64,000 nt of DNA, from contig KN817520.1 in NCBI GenBank assembly GCA_000827495.1, forward strand, positions 885,009 through 949,008. Direction: 5' to 3'. The stretch comes from Hypholoma sublateritium FD-334 SS-4. Lineage: Eukaryota > Basidiomycota > Agaricomycetes > Agaricales > Strophariaceae. The first letter of the stretch is position 1. Every line of letters starts with the position of its first letter. Both the position numbers and the translations under genes were made by a program. Under the pieces are notes generated by a model. The model made no database searches, was not told where the DNA came from, and saw only the letters and a program-made list of their open reading frames with translations. This document shows positions 11,310 to 23,279 of the stretch, piece by piece.

Positions 11310-14300
11310 ATGGATAGCTCTGATGATTATATCTTCGACGACATCGTTTTGGATGACCAAACCTTAGCCATTCTCGATCAGTCCGAACAAAAATACTTGA
11401 AAGAAACATCTGTGGCAAATATTCCAGATGTACTGGGCGAGCCTGTCAACAAGCGCCTGAAAACTGCCACTGGATGGATTTCTGGAACTGGGGCGGCTCA
11501 GACAGTTGAGGAAGAGCTACCAGAGATATCTTTGCAAGGGGATGGGACGTATGGTGTCACGCGTCAAGCCAGGTATATGAAGGATGTCGGTCAGGGATCT
11601 CTTCCTCAAACGAGACAAATAAACACTCCTGTGCGGGCTATTGTACCTCCTAACAACATAGGCCTGGCGGCCAACCAATCTACTCAGTCATCGGGCTCCC
11701 ACCTTCCCAATTCTCGCTCTGCGTACCCTGTCAATAATCGACAAAGGCAGCAACATGCAACTACTTACGGCCAGCATCATGACCGGAATTCACGCCTAAT
11801 TAAAGATCAAGATCACCAAAGGTCGCCTGTGCTCGTGCAGCTCACGGTATTACAGCAGAAATTAGACGAGGTTAGCACCAGCTTCAATTGTTATAGGACT
11901 TCAAAACAGTAATCTATATAGCTGCGGGAAGAAAATTCTAATATGAAAACCGCCCTTCAAGAGGCTGTCGATAACAAGCTCGCGAAAGATGGAGAAGTCA
12001 GTATATTGAGGAAAAACATCGAGAAAGTATGTCGTACCTACACCATCATCCAAGCCAATACGCTGACAAATACCTCTGCAGAACGCGTTGAACCATGCAG
12101 CTCAGCTTTTGCAAATAAGAGCCGAGAAAGAAAAGGCTGATACGAAGCAGCTTCAGATGCAAAAGGATATGAAGGATGAGATAGAACGATTGCGAACGCA
12201 GTTTCTCTTTCGGGTATGCCAGTGCTCTATTTCTCCTGGAATTTATCTTGTGATTTTGAATGTGGCTCTCAAACACAGCAACAAGAACTCGAATCAACTA
12301 TTCGTAGACCACCTGCATCTGTACGAGCTAAGAAGCTAGGACGCGACTTCCCTTCGACTCCTTTGGCTCTTCCTGCTGCTATCTCTGGATGGAGTAAAGG
12401 ACCTCCTAAGCCTATCGAAGAAACGCCTATTCGACCTGCACGATTGCCATCAGCTTTTAATAGGATGTCTCCAACTAAACCGCAAAAATCTCCCGAAAAG
12501 ACAAAAAATGGAATGCTCCCAGGTTTTGAAAATGCCTTCGAGACATCCACTCCACGGAAGTCACCCTCCAAAAAGATAGCCAGAGTCAAGGAAGAAAGAA
12601 TAATAGAGCCTCCCATATTTGGTCCAGAGACAAAGAACGACCTGCGTCTTCCTTCTCAGTTATCTCAAGGACCCTCCCAGTTTCAATTTGAGCCCCTTTC
12701 TAAGCAAACTGAATCTCACGAAATATTCACTTCACAGCAACTCAGTCGGCCTGCTCCATCTGAACAATCTCAAGTGAATGATATTGAAATGGATCTGGCT
12801 CCAATGGAAAGTGACGAAGATATTGTATCAGAGGAGTTGGAAATACTCCAACCAACTAATTGGAAAGCAGAGGTTATACCCTTTTTCCCTTAGTGAACGT
12901 GGCTAATTTGTTTATTGCTAGCTTTGCCGCGTCGTCTTGACACACTCATATGGCTCGACAGAAGAGATATCATTTCAGCAGATTTTAACGTCGTCCAATC
13001 TTGCCACATCCGCTACTGATTATACTGCTTCTTGTGGAAGAATACTCGAAGTCATCTCCAACCCGAGTAGGTCGGACGATTATGATAGTTTAATTAATGT
13101 CGTCTCGTCGTCATTTCTATCGCTTTTAACAATATCTAGTGATATGCATTCGGTAAGTCTCTTGTAAACACGGCTAACATAAACTGATGTAGTTTCAAGA
13201 AATCCAACTTGATCATCATATTCAACCTTCTGACAAAACTAGTAACTGCTATACCTGGTTTTCGAGCTAGCCTTCTCTCCTGTCAACTTCCGTTTCATGA
13301 AAACCGATCTTCAACGGTCATTGAAGCTATCTGTTCAGTTATCCTCAATTATTTGCAACCGGTTATGCACCAGCATGAAGATCCCATCGCATGTGAAACT
13401 TTAGCACTTCTTGACTCTCTGTGTTTTCATGTTGATGACCAGGCTCGGGAAAGGTGGGTTCATTTATTTTTTGTCTTCTTCAACAGTCAGTTTAACGCAC
13501 CTTGTAGGCTAGTACCATTGGCTCGCAGCAGAGAAACCTTAATGGTGCTGCTACATCCTTCACAGACATCTTGGTTCCTGGAGAGGTCGTCCAGACTTCT
13601 TTTACTTCTATCAACATGTAAATTATCTCGCACCTTTCATCAACAATTGACCTTATTTCCTGTAGATCACGAACTGTACAAGGTACTCCTTGACATACCA
13701 GATGGAGGGAATCTCAACGGCGAGGTGCAAATAAAAGATGCACTATTTGAGCGTCTATGCTCTCATTTAATTAATATAGATAAACCCCCGTCATCAGTAA
13801 GATTTCATCTCATAATATGGCAAGGGACACTTACATTCTCTTTGCTACCAGACCTTCAAAACCTACATATTAACTTATTTTGGCCAACTCTCTATTTCAC
13901 ACACCGAAGCGCTAGGCATTCTTGGGGCCTCATATACTTTGATACCATCTCTAGTGTTATATATCTCGCAGCTCACTTCACCGTTATGGGAAGATGATGG
14001 CTCATTAGCCTGTTCTGCTGATACCACTTCATCGTAAGGTTTTTCCTCCCCACCGTCCTAGGTACTGACTAAGTCATACCACAGTACGGTCAAAGCACTG
14101 AATCAAGCGACTTTTCTTCTTTATCATCTCATATTCGGAGTAGAGCCTAATCACAATCTCCGCTCTACACTTCAGCATGCTCCTCATCGACCATTCAATT
14201 GTATAAGCCACGTATTTGTTGTTACTTTCGGAAGATTGAGCTACTCAGAACCCCCAAGCTGGATAGAAGCCTCAAAGAGACAAGAATTGGAATTTCTGGC

Positions 14301-14499
14301 CGGTATGTTTTTATATGCGGCAGTCCAAGATACATTGAAGTCTGAAACCTTCGTAGAAATCGCGAGGGAGATATTGGAAGCTGTGGTTGATGGCCCAGAG
14401 GGTGACAGCGTCTGGGCGGCATTCCAGAGCGAACCTGATGAGGATAAAATCGACGAAGAAGATATGGAGGCCCAACTGATGGGAAATGCCATAGGATAG
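11310..14499 (+). CDS. ATRIP/Rad26-like DNA-damage checkpoint protein
   Basis: Ten exons: 11310..11870, 11922..12026, 12082..12213, 12279..12872, 12922..13152, 13200..13453, 13508..13617, 13666..13796, 13852..14033, 14085..14499; 904 aa. The N-terminus is acidic and aromatic (MDSSDDYIFDDIVLDD), like the RPA-binding patch of ATRIP. A coiled coil follows (about 180-285; LREENSNMKTALQEAVDNKL), then a disordered region with KMLPGF-like text (GMLPGFENAFETSTP) seen in fungal Rad26/UvsD proteins, then a helical C-terminal half that could be HEAT-like. ATRIP partners recruit the ATR kinase to RPA-coated DNA. Sequence in this family is poorly conserved, so the call rests on architecture. Its stop lies 92 bp from that of the convergent glycosyltransferase gene. 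Confidence 0.6.
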
Positions 14500-14591
14500 T
14501 ATGCTGCCCAATCCTTTCACCATTATCTAAGTCTTTTGTTGACTGTCTATATTTGGTTGTAGATTTAGCATCTCAGGAAGCATGAAAGCAT

Positions 14592-16041
14592 TCAGACCTT
14601 AATGCAGAAACTTTTCGCCCAATTCAGTGAAACGGCCCTATATCTCCCTCGAGGGTGTAGAAGTGATATTTGTTTCGCAACTGCATCACACATTTCCCAG
14701 CGGAACCGCGTGCTTAATCGCCTTCTCATTGCTACCTGTGAACAAGCGTTTAATAAATCTTCCAATGAAAGAGCGATAACAACTTCTGCAGGCGCGATTT
14801 CTTCTTGCCGTGCGATCTCCGCTGGCATATTCACCACATCAAAGTTGCCAGTCGTCTCTAACGAGACTTGCCAGAGGCATTCATTCCAATCAAAGTCACG
14901 GGAAACTCCTGAAAAGTGCCTTTCAGTGCACCAGAAATCTCGTTTACTTTGAAGGAGGAGGGGTGATAGTGCTGGGAATGGATAACCATCCGTATTAGCT
15001 GCAAAAATGTAAACACCCGAGTCTCCCCTTTCTCGAGGTATAGCATCGGAAATCTTCCGGGATAAAGGTCTGCTAAAATCGCCCGGGTATATCAAAATCC
15101 ATTCAGTCGAAGCAAACGTTTTGGCTAGATTGAGGTATAAATTCGGGGATTTGATGTGGTTGTCTCCGATATGCAATATATGAACGGATGTTCCGGCGAT
15201 CAACCTTGGCGGGATCGATTGTTGTATCACCTTGAGAAGATCTGCATGCGACGGCGAAGCAGGCATTATGGCGGTAACAACCACAAGAGACATAAAATCT
15301 AGACTCAGGTTAACTTCGACTATATGACAATTGGAAGTACATCCACACCATGCCAATTGACCGACCATGTTGGGAGTAAGTGTAGTTCCATATCAGTCAA
15401 CCAGGTACATATCGTGACTGAATCATTGGCCTGGTTGCTTCTGGAAAATACGAACGGCTCAAGCCTGAGAGTAGAAGGAACAAGCGATCGCGTTAGGTAT
15501 CGTTCCATGGTCCTGCTGTTCGCGTAATCTATGTCATAATCAGTAGATATTGAGGCTGTTGTTTTTGATATAGACATTTACCCTTTTCTTGAAGCCCGGT
15601 GAGTGTCGGAGTGGATACAGGCCTGAGGATTCTGGAATAGAAACCAGTAGTACCGACCACACAGCTGAAGCCACAGTAAAGCAGAAGAAGAAACTTCAAA
15701 GTCGCCGTAAGGCAAGAACGGTCCCAGCGTTGCGAATTTCGACCAGGTGTTAGTGGAACCAGCCAAGTAAACAGACCCCATAAACAATCCAAGAAATCCC
15801 TCCGCACTGGATGAGAGTACGTAGTCGGCAGCGTTGTATCAGCAGATACAAGATGTCCTGATCTACCACAAGTGCCAGCGTCTAAGTTTGCAGATAGCCT
15901 CGTACGTTTAGACGAGTTGCTTGTAGACAGGTAGCTTTGAACAGTATCACTCGCTTCTACTTTCGATATATCGACTGGAGAGTGAATGAGGATGACGTCC
16001 GAGTCGTTGGCGATAGATAGATTTTCTTCCTTGGCGTGCAT
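14592..16041 (-). CDS. GT49-like glycosyltransferase, type II membrane protein
   Basis: Three exons: 15582..16041, 15349..15528, 14592..15298; 448 aa. The start chosen is the ATG at 16041 (MHAKEENL). A hydrophobic span (LKFLLLLYCGFSCVVG, near residue 115) fits a type II Golgi anchor. The lumenal part has DSVTICTWLTDMELHLLPTW, then HILHIGDNHIKSPNLYLNLA, WILIYPGDFSRP, YPFPALSPLLL and DFWCTERHFSGVSRDFDWNE. This order resembles LARGE-type GT49 domains (VTL...W.G, N.ARNLA, D.D, SPY, DERF, W). The usual DxD is replaced here by YPGDFS, so metal binding and activity are uncertain. A TATA-like ctatttaaaa lies about 170 bp upstream. Confidence 0.62.
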
Positions 16042-16307
16042 AATGCAGGCGTGTGGTCCGCACTTTCTATGACAAGAAAATGAGAAGATGGGAGTCTGAG
16101 ATTGCGCAGACTTTGGTGTTTGGTGAATAAGTAAGTAAATATTCGGTGGCAACCACTGAGTGGCAGGACGATATAATAACCGCGGAGCCACAACCGGAGA
16201 TTGAAATTTTTTAAATAGCCGCAACGGGAAAGCAACAGACCTAAAAAGGCCATGTGTATTGATTACATTCGTTCAAGCTCCAATACTTAATTGCACATGA
16301 AGCTACT

Positions 16308-17729
16308 TCATGTACAGAAAATGGTCCCAATAAATACTCCTTCGTAAGGACCAAGCTAGAACATATGTTCTTAGAACGAACTGGAGATCTCAAGGAGCAC
16401 GGCACAGACTTACATGATTGAGAATATTTCCCACTGCAATATTTGGCACAGAGAGAATTTGACATTGAGGATCAGTCGCATCATCATCCCCTGAGAGTTT
16501 AAAACACGTTGAGAGAGAATATTTTCAGATTGAACCTTGAACTTACCTGGGCAAGAGACAGCATTACCAGGAGAAAGGATGTGAACTTCTCCATGTGGGT
16601 GCTGGAACCCTAAGAACCGACCAGGAACGATTGGTATAATGTCTGTGTAGGATATTACAAGGTTAGATTTTTTAGGGACACACCGGATCCATGCTGCATA
16701 CCCAGCTCATTGTCAACGCGCCTGAAGTTAGGTACCTATGATCCCCCGAAATTATTAGTCAAATGAGTACGCCTTCAAAATTTGGCAATATCACGGAGTA
16801 GCTGAATGATATTTACCCTGCTATCAAACAAAGCGGCATAATCGGGATTCCCAACTCGGGGAGTTCCATATGTGATCGCGGTGATGGAAGTACTGGAGGG
16901 TAGATTGAGAGCAAAGAAGAGCGCATCAAGCTCCGCCAAAGCACCACCAAGCGAGTGGCCAATCTATGAAGTGAAAGTTAAAAAACCAGGCCTTGAAAGG
17001 AAGTAATCAAAATTCACGAGTGACTTACAACTGTTACACTTTGTGTGCTTTTAACGGACATCAATCTCTGCACCTCTGTCAGTATAGTGGTAGCTGTTAG
17101 GGCGTGTTCGTCTCGAAACCCTTCGTGCACTTGTACAGAAGATGAAACACCAGGGAAAAGAGTCGGGCTGAGGTTTCCCATGAGAATGTCTACATCCGTC
17201 AAATCAGAAAGGCTGGCATACGGAAATGGTATTCTTTCAATAAAACAATCTGACAATATGATGTTGGCCGCTTACAGCTGAGTAGGATCTGTTCCTTCGT
17301 GAGCCACAATGATACTTTGTTGAGAGGGTGAAAACCCGACAAAGTCTTTCGGTCTTAATATCAGTATAGTAGAGCATCAGCTCCGATTAGCAATGACCTA
17401 CTACGCACATATCTGAATATCATTTCCGTCCCCTCCGACGAGTGTTGGCTCGAAATCAGAATTAGCAGCACATGCCTCTGGCTTAAGCGTATTAGCAATA
17501 AGAAATAATATACGCAGATATAATAACCTCCACAATTCCAGGATTGAAGTTCAGCTGTCGGACAGTACGCTGCGCGAGCAAACTGAGTGAAAGGTGCAAG
17601 ACTACCCAACTGCGAGGCAGTGAGGGGAGTCACACTGCGCCTCTGCAGTACTACACCAGGAGACGCATGCGCCACTCCAGCAATTAAAGTCAGCACTGCC
17701 AGCGAGGTTGAAAGAGCGATGTGATACAT
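16308..17729 (-). CDS. secreted class-3 lipase, downstream tandem copy
   Basis: Nine exons: 17528..17729, 17409..17477, 17276..17345, 17029..17212, 16817..16963, 16702..16735, 16547..16642, 16414..16490, 16308..16355; 308 aa. A signal peptide (MYHIALSTSLAVLTLIAGVAHA) opens the protein. The Thermomyces-lipase fold is clear: GTDPTQL, GFRDEH, nucleophile elbow GHSLGG (Ser179), YGTPRVGN, acid in NELDIIP (Asp236) and histidine in LNHLGPYEG (His293). The Ser-Asp-His spacing of 57 and 57 is close to that of the fungal prototype. It would hydrolyse ester bonds of lipids outside the cell. Intron positions and phases equal those of the neighbour 18285-19687, so the two arose by tandem duplication. Whether the preferred substrate is triacylglycerol or another ester cannot be read from the sequence. 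Confidence 0.9.
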
Positions 17730-18284
17730 AATAGTCAATGAAGGAGGGGTAGTGCGCTAGTGAATATGGACTATGTTGAACCCATTAAATACCATTTTCC
17801 GCTTAACATGGAAGTTTAGACACTTTACCTGATGTTTTCACATCTAGATTTCATGGAAAGGGAAACGATGCGTAAGGCAAGAGCCGGTCGCAAGTGAAGA
17901 GGAATGTAAGTATCCATTCAGGCGTCTTCGCGAATGATCTGGTAGGGTGCCCAGATGTACCCAGGCCACGAGACCTACTTGAAACACACATGATTGAGTT
18001 TATGTGACTTTGGTAAATTTGGCTTCACATCAAGACCTCAGAACCAAAATAAATCACAAGTCTAGAAACTAAGTTACATACTTAAGTAAAATATTACACG
18101 TGAAATTCTATTTTTTTTCATCGGGCAGCTTTCGGGGGAGATTTTCTCCGATCCGAGGATATTATATATATCGAACGGACCAACGAGTCTGGTAACAAGC
18201 GTTCCTATTTATAGTATACATTCCCATTTTAGGATTGGGTGTCACAGTTTTATGTTGTTACAAATGCGTGTGTAATTCCATAAT
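17730..18284. other. intergenic space between the tandem lipases
   Basis: This must contain the promoter of the downstream lipase and the 3' end of the upstream one. A weak TATA-like tatttaat on the minus strand lies about 60 bp before the ATG at 17729. No other feature was seen. Confidence 0.35.
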
Positions 18285-19687
18285 CTATGTGCAGAAAAGC
18301 GTGCCGATGTAAATCCCTTCATAAGGGCCAAGCTATATTTCAAAGTGTTAGTGGTGTCCATGTCATCTAGGTAGTATTCCAAAGAGTGATACTAACGTGA
18401 TTAAGGATATTTCCTTCTAAGACGTTGGGAACGGATTGAATTTGGCATTGTGCATCTGTGGCATCATCGTCTCCTGAATAATAAACGCAGTTAGGTTGTT
18501 TCGGCTTGATAACTAGTAGCTAACTCACCAGGGCAAGAAACAGCATTTCCAGGAGAAAGAATATGCACTTCCCCGTGTGGGTGCTGGAAACCTAAGAAAC
18601 GGCCCGGAACGATTGGGACGATATCTAGACGTGGAATTTAGATAAGAGTAAAATTTCTATTGCGGATGATCGCACCATCTTCGTTATTTATGCGCCTGAA
18701 ATTTGGGACCTAAACATTTAATATGATGAGGACATATTAACTGTAGGAACCTGAAAAGTACAATACCTTGGAGTCAATCAGGGCTGCAAAGGCAGGTGCA
18801 CCCACACGAGGCGTCCCATAAGTCACCGCTTTAATAGATATGCTGGATGGGAGGTTCAAAGTCAGGAACAATGAATCTAGCTCTGCCAGAGCGCCGCCGA
18901 GGGAGTGCCCGACCTGTCGGATTGAATTATTCGCCTCAAAGTGCAGGAAGCGGGAATATGTCGAACTCACTATTGCGACATTGGTGGTCCCCTTAACAGA
19001 TATCAAGCGCTTGACTTCTGCCAATATGGCAGGTGCTGTTTTTGCATGCTCGTCTCGGAAACCAGCATGAACCTGGACAGCCGAGGATACTCCGGGGAAG
19101 AGAGTTGTGCTCAAAGAACCCATGAGGATATTCAGATCGGTTAGGTCAGAGAGACTGTAAAGTCGTATGGCGTCCCATGTCAGGATCTGTGGTCAAAATA
19201 GAAGAATATACAATTTACAGTTGAGTGGGATCAGTTCCTTCGTGAGCCACAATGATACTATTTTGAGAAGGCGAAAAGCCAACGAAGTCTATAGGCATTC
19301 AAAAATAGTATCATAACGCAGTGAAAGCAGAATTCTCGCAAGCACTCACATATCTGGATCGCATTTCCATCCCCTCCGACTAACGTGGGCTGGAAATCCG
19401 AGTTAGCGGCGCAAGCAGCTGCAATTGGTCCATGGTGAGATCAATGATAAGTAACGATACTGTACTTTATAGGGCGGATGCTACATACCTCCACACGACC
19501 AACCGCTTAACTTGCTGGTAGAGCAGTATGCTGCTCTTGCAAACTGCGTGAACGGTGCAAGACTAGACAAATCCGATGTCGATAACGCAGTAACGGATCG
19601 TCCTTGCAAAGCCCCAGGAGCGGCAGAAGCTGCCCGGAACAAGGTCGCAGTCACGCCCAGAAATAGCGATAGGTTAAACTGCATCAT
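18285..19687 (-). CDS. secreted class-3 lipase, upstream tandem copy
   Basis: Nine exons: 19489..19687, 19350..19418, 19219..19288, 18971..19154, 18767..18913, 18676..18709, 18529..18624, 18397..18473, 18285..18332; 307 aa. The signal peptide starts MMQFNLSLFLGVTATLF, and a second ATG three bases downstream is equally usable. The catalytic triad is read as Ser178 in GHSLGG, Asp235 in NEDDIVP and His292 in LNHLGPYEG. Other conserved text: GTDPTQL, GFRDEH, YGTPRVGAPAF, PGRFLGFQHPHGEVHI. The 34-nt exon 6 is kept in both copies. Compared with the downstream copy, differences are scattered over the whole protein and mostly spare the active site, which suggests that both are functional. Confidence 0.9.
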
Positions 19688-19763
19688 CTTCGAGAGCGAG
19701 CGACTGTTTACGGACGCTGGGAGATGTAGAAAAGATATTTTAAAATCCTCATGAAGATGCTGC

Positions 19764-19770
19764 CTTATAA
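19764..19770 (-). promoter_or_regulatory. TATA box of the upstream lipase
   Basis: The minus strand reads ttataagg about 80 bp before the ATG at 19687, a plausible TATA element for a regulated secreted enzyme. Confidence 0.35.
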
Positions 19771-22042
19771 TCGATTTCTCAGCGGCCGTCCACATCCGTC
19801 CACTAGGGTAGTCAGAGAGCCCAAATCAGCGCAACTGCCCGCGAGATTGACATGTCAGAAGAGCCGCGCGTCTACCCGAGATTTTATTTCGTACGAAACC
19901 GTCCTGTGTTTTTCAAATATAGATTTGTAGGTCGATCGAATCGTTGTCCCGTGGGGTATTTTTGCAACCGACGGGAGTTCGTGACTGGTGTACACATGGC
20001 GCTCGAGGAAGGAACTCATTTCAGCTCTTGTCCTATGACTACTATTCTCAGGCCATCTGACCCGGGGCAACGCAATCATTCATGCGGTTGATATGGCCTT
20101 GTAGACCATTGGATGCATCACAGCTGTTTTAAAACTAGTTCAACGTGATTCTACACTATAAATTGGCCGCTAAAAGTGTCTAAATACGATTGATATAACC
20201 CAATGGTGGGTATGTATGGGTATGTATGCAGGTGTAAGAGCTAGTAGTACATAATGCCATTCTGAGTTGTTGACATTCTAAATTTAGAACATTTACGCAA
20301 ACGCGGCGCTATTATACACTGTGGGGAAACGCGGGGAAGCGGATTAAGGAACGTTCAACGAGGTTCAGCGACCGGAAGGATCAAAAGTGAATCTCGCAGG
20401 AATATGTATCCGCTGAAAATCTAGTTGTAAGAGCGCCTTCTGCAAGCCTCCACATGACCTATGGCCCAAATTTTGGAAAGGCACAAGGCCCAAATGTCAC
20501 AATCGGTGAAAGGTGCATCGCTTCCGAGCTCCCAGGGAGAGTCAAGAAGGCTTGGGTTTCTACTCTGCTAATCACATAATCTCCTAATAATAATTATCAC
20601 AAGGCAGTCGTTTCAACTACACTCGCTCATCTATGCCAATGCCATTGACTCTACTTGGCCATCGGCAAAATATATCTAGGGCAACAAAAGCAGTTCCCAC
20701 CTCCTGAGAGCAGTGGATGGAACTTGCCAAGCTAGTTGCTTCTACTATGTAGTAGACTCAAGCACATGATATTAAGTAGGTCTACGATCTGCTTGCCAAT
20801 AGTATATTTTAGGCATTTTTTGAATCAGAGGAATATTTGAACGATTAGTGAAATTTGTAGGCAAAAGCAACGGTGGCTGGCACTTAATTATTGATTCCCA
20901 CAAGGACGCGGGATACACCTGCCCTGACAAGGACCGACTTAGTTTTTAATTGAACAACCCTGGGTATTTGACATAAACAGGACCTGCTTAAAGTCAAGTC
21001 ACCAGACAAATTGCCATCTGCCGCGTTGGGACGGACCATGTGGCATAACGCGAGTTCAGATGAATCTCACACTTATTATGTCGTCAGTTGTTCATTAAAG
21101 TTCACAGGCATGATCTATCCTTGCAATTTCGGAGAGACAAATTGAATATCACAGTACTCAAAGACGAGTACAGGCAGTCATTTGACAGAAAATCATCATG
21201 ATATCGAAATAATTTTGTAAATATACCCTCTGGCCTGAACTTCCGTCCGGACTCCTTTCATACCAAAGGGACCTGTTTCCAGTTGGTTTTTTGTAGCTGA
21301 GTTGCATGGCCAACTCGAGGGCCTTGAGCATTTGAGCAAAATCTCCTATAGAAATCAAGTTTGCGAAGCTCTATGAGACTCAGCCCTATTATGTAAATCA
21401 ATAACGAACGTTTTTTGTAGTTCGACACATTTTGTTCTTATCGAGTCTGTGTTTCACAGTGCAGGGGATGTGTAATATACATATTTTGTCTGATCTCACA
21501 TTTGTCCGATCTCACTGAGTGGTTCAACTACTAACCCTGAACCTTAGCAGACCTTAGCGTACGTCCTAGGCACGCCATGCAGCAAGGTTTAACCTCAGTT
21601 CCCATTTCGCAGGTTTCCATTGGCATAGCCTTCTGAATCCTCGTTGCAGTGATGTACAATCTGCATTATTTATAGAAACGGAGAAACTGATGCCGCTCGT
21701 CGGTATGTAGCTAGAGCCAGAGTCATCAGCAATTGTATACAGTACATGAGGCCACCTCATGTACTGTGCCTCTCCTACAATGAAAATGGTAGAGCGAGAC
21801 GTCTCACTCTTGACCATTTTTCCCTTGAGGCGATGCACCGAATGACGTCGCACACCAATTGATACATGAGGTGGTAGGTGTGCTCGGAAACGTGGGGGAA
21901 TAAGCTGCGCAGCAGAAGATAAATAGTGGCAAGCGAGCGTACCGATCAGAGAACCCCCAATCTCCAACCCATCGATAGGAAGGCACCACTAAGAACGTGA
22001 ACGTGCTAGCAACGTTCGAACGCGATAGGCCTGTCAAGTAAA
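19771..22042. other. gene-poor interval
   Basis: About 2.3 kb without a supportable gene. Only short frames occur, none with domain content or a consistent intron structure. A near-duplicate ggtatgtat unit occurs at about 20208-20227 and a hairpin at 21739-21767. Otherwise I see nothing. Confidence 0.4.
21739..21767. repeat. inverted repeat, 13-bp arms
   Basis: The arms acagtacatgagg and cctcatgtactgt are exact reverse complements separated by cca. This is a strong hairpin or dimeric binding site in the gene-poor interval; function unknown. Confidence 0.8.
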
Positions 22043-23018
22043 ATGCCTGGCGCAGACAAACCATTACCAAATATTGTAGACCATGAATTCGCCGAGATCT
22101 CATCAGGGTGAGTATCATACCCCGGGGTGCAGTGGGGGCTTTAATTACTCATGGTGCGTCCTATCATGTAGAGCCGAGCTGATCGCGCAAATGCGCGACG
22201 CGACATATTCGCCGTCGCCTTTGCTGAATATACTTCATGACCCCACTCTGCTGTCAGCGGGGTCGACCGAAAATCTGCGGGGCAGCAGGCGGCCGTCTCG
22301 ATCTCCCGGCCGCCGTCGCGAGCACCGTACTCCGATAGTTGCCGCCGCCGCGCTGGCCGAAGAAGAGCGGCAGGCAAATCATTTGAAGAGTTTGCTGCGT
22401 ATATCTGGTGATCGTCTGGAGTACGAGATGCGAAGGGCAGACGAGGCCGTGGCGCGAGCAGACTCCGCAGAGCGCCAAGAGCGGGAGGCGCTGAGACGAG
22501 CACGGGCGGCCGAAGTCGAAAACGAGCGGATTCAAGCCGAATCAGTGCGCCTCGAGAGAGACATGAGGAACTACCAGATGCAGCTGGAGGTGTCGCAGCG
22601 CGAAGCCAGACGGTTCCAAGATGACATTCTGCCCATCGAGCAGGAGATGGAAGAGGTGCAACTTTCAGAGGCACGGGCACAAGAATCAATACGGAAGTAC
22701 CAGGCTACGCTCCGTGAATACGAAAGGCAGATGAAGGAACGCGCCAGTCAGATGAAGGTTGCTCTTGAGCGGTGGTATGAGAGCGGAAGGGAAAGTGGAT
22801 ACGAGGAAGGTTACGACCAAGGGCACCAAGATGGGCGTAGGGTGGGCTTAAAGGAAGGCCGAAAACTTGGTCGGAAGGAGGGTGTCATTGAAGGTCGGGA
22901 ACAAGGCCATAACGAAGAGCGCCGGAATGCCGTCGAAGCGTTTGAAAAATTTCTGGCTGAGGACACTGATGAACCACGAGTACGTGTTTCGAATGGGTCA
23001 TTCAGTAGTGACAACTAG
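22043..23018 (+). CDS. coiled-coil protein with GX3 glycine repeat
   Basis: Two exons: 22043..22107 and 22172..23018; 303 aa, start MPGADKPLPNIVDH. Residues about 25-85 are Ser/Arg/Pro-rich and probably disordered. Residues about 85-225 form a long charged coiled coil (ERQEREALRRARAAEVENER). Residues 227-267 carry eleven glycines, each exactly four residues after the last (SGRESGYEEGYDQGHQDG, then GRKLGRKEGVIEGREQG). A similar deca-GX3 motif is known from the Yae1/Lto1 Fe-S adaptor proteins, but the coiled coil is not part of that family, so homology is not claimed. I do not recognise the protein. No signal peptide or membrane span is seen. Confidence 0.8.
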
Positions 23019-23279
23019 TAATTGATCATGATGCACAGACGGAACGAACGCGGCGGTGGGCGAGGACAATGTACATGGCTGATGGGTTGTCTGAGATGCT
23101 GGGGCCAACGGACTCGGGATCAGTGTTGTAGGAAGGCTGTGGTGGCAGTTGCTGTTGGTGGTGGTGGTGATGTCCCAATCAGGTGTAGCAGTGATTGATG
23201 TAGAGATTAGAAACCCCCTTTGTTCTCCGCATTTCGTTTCTACATACTCCCACTGCTTTCTTCCCCTTCCAAGCACACA

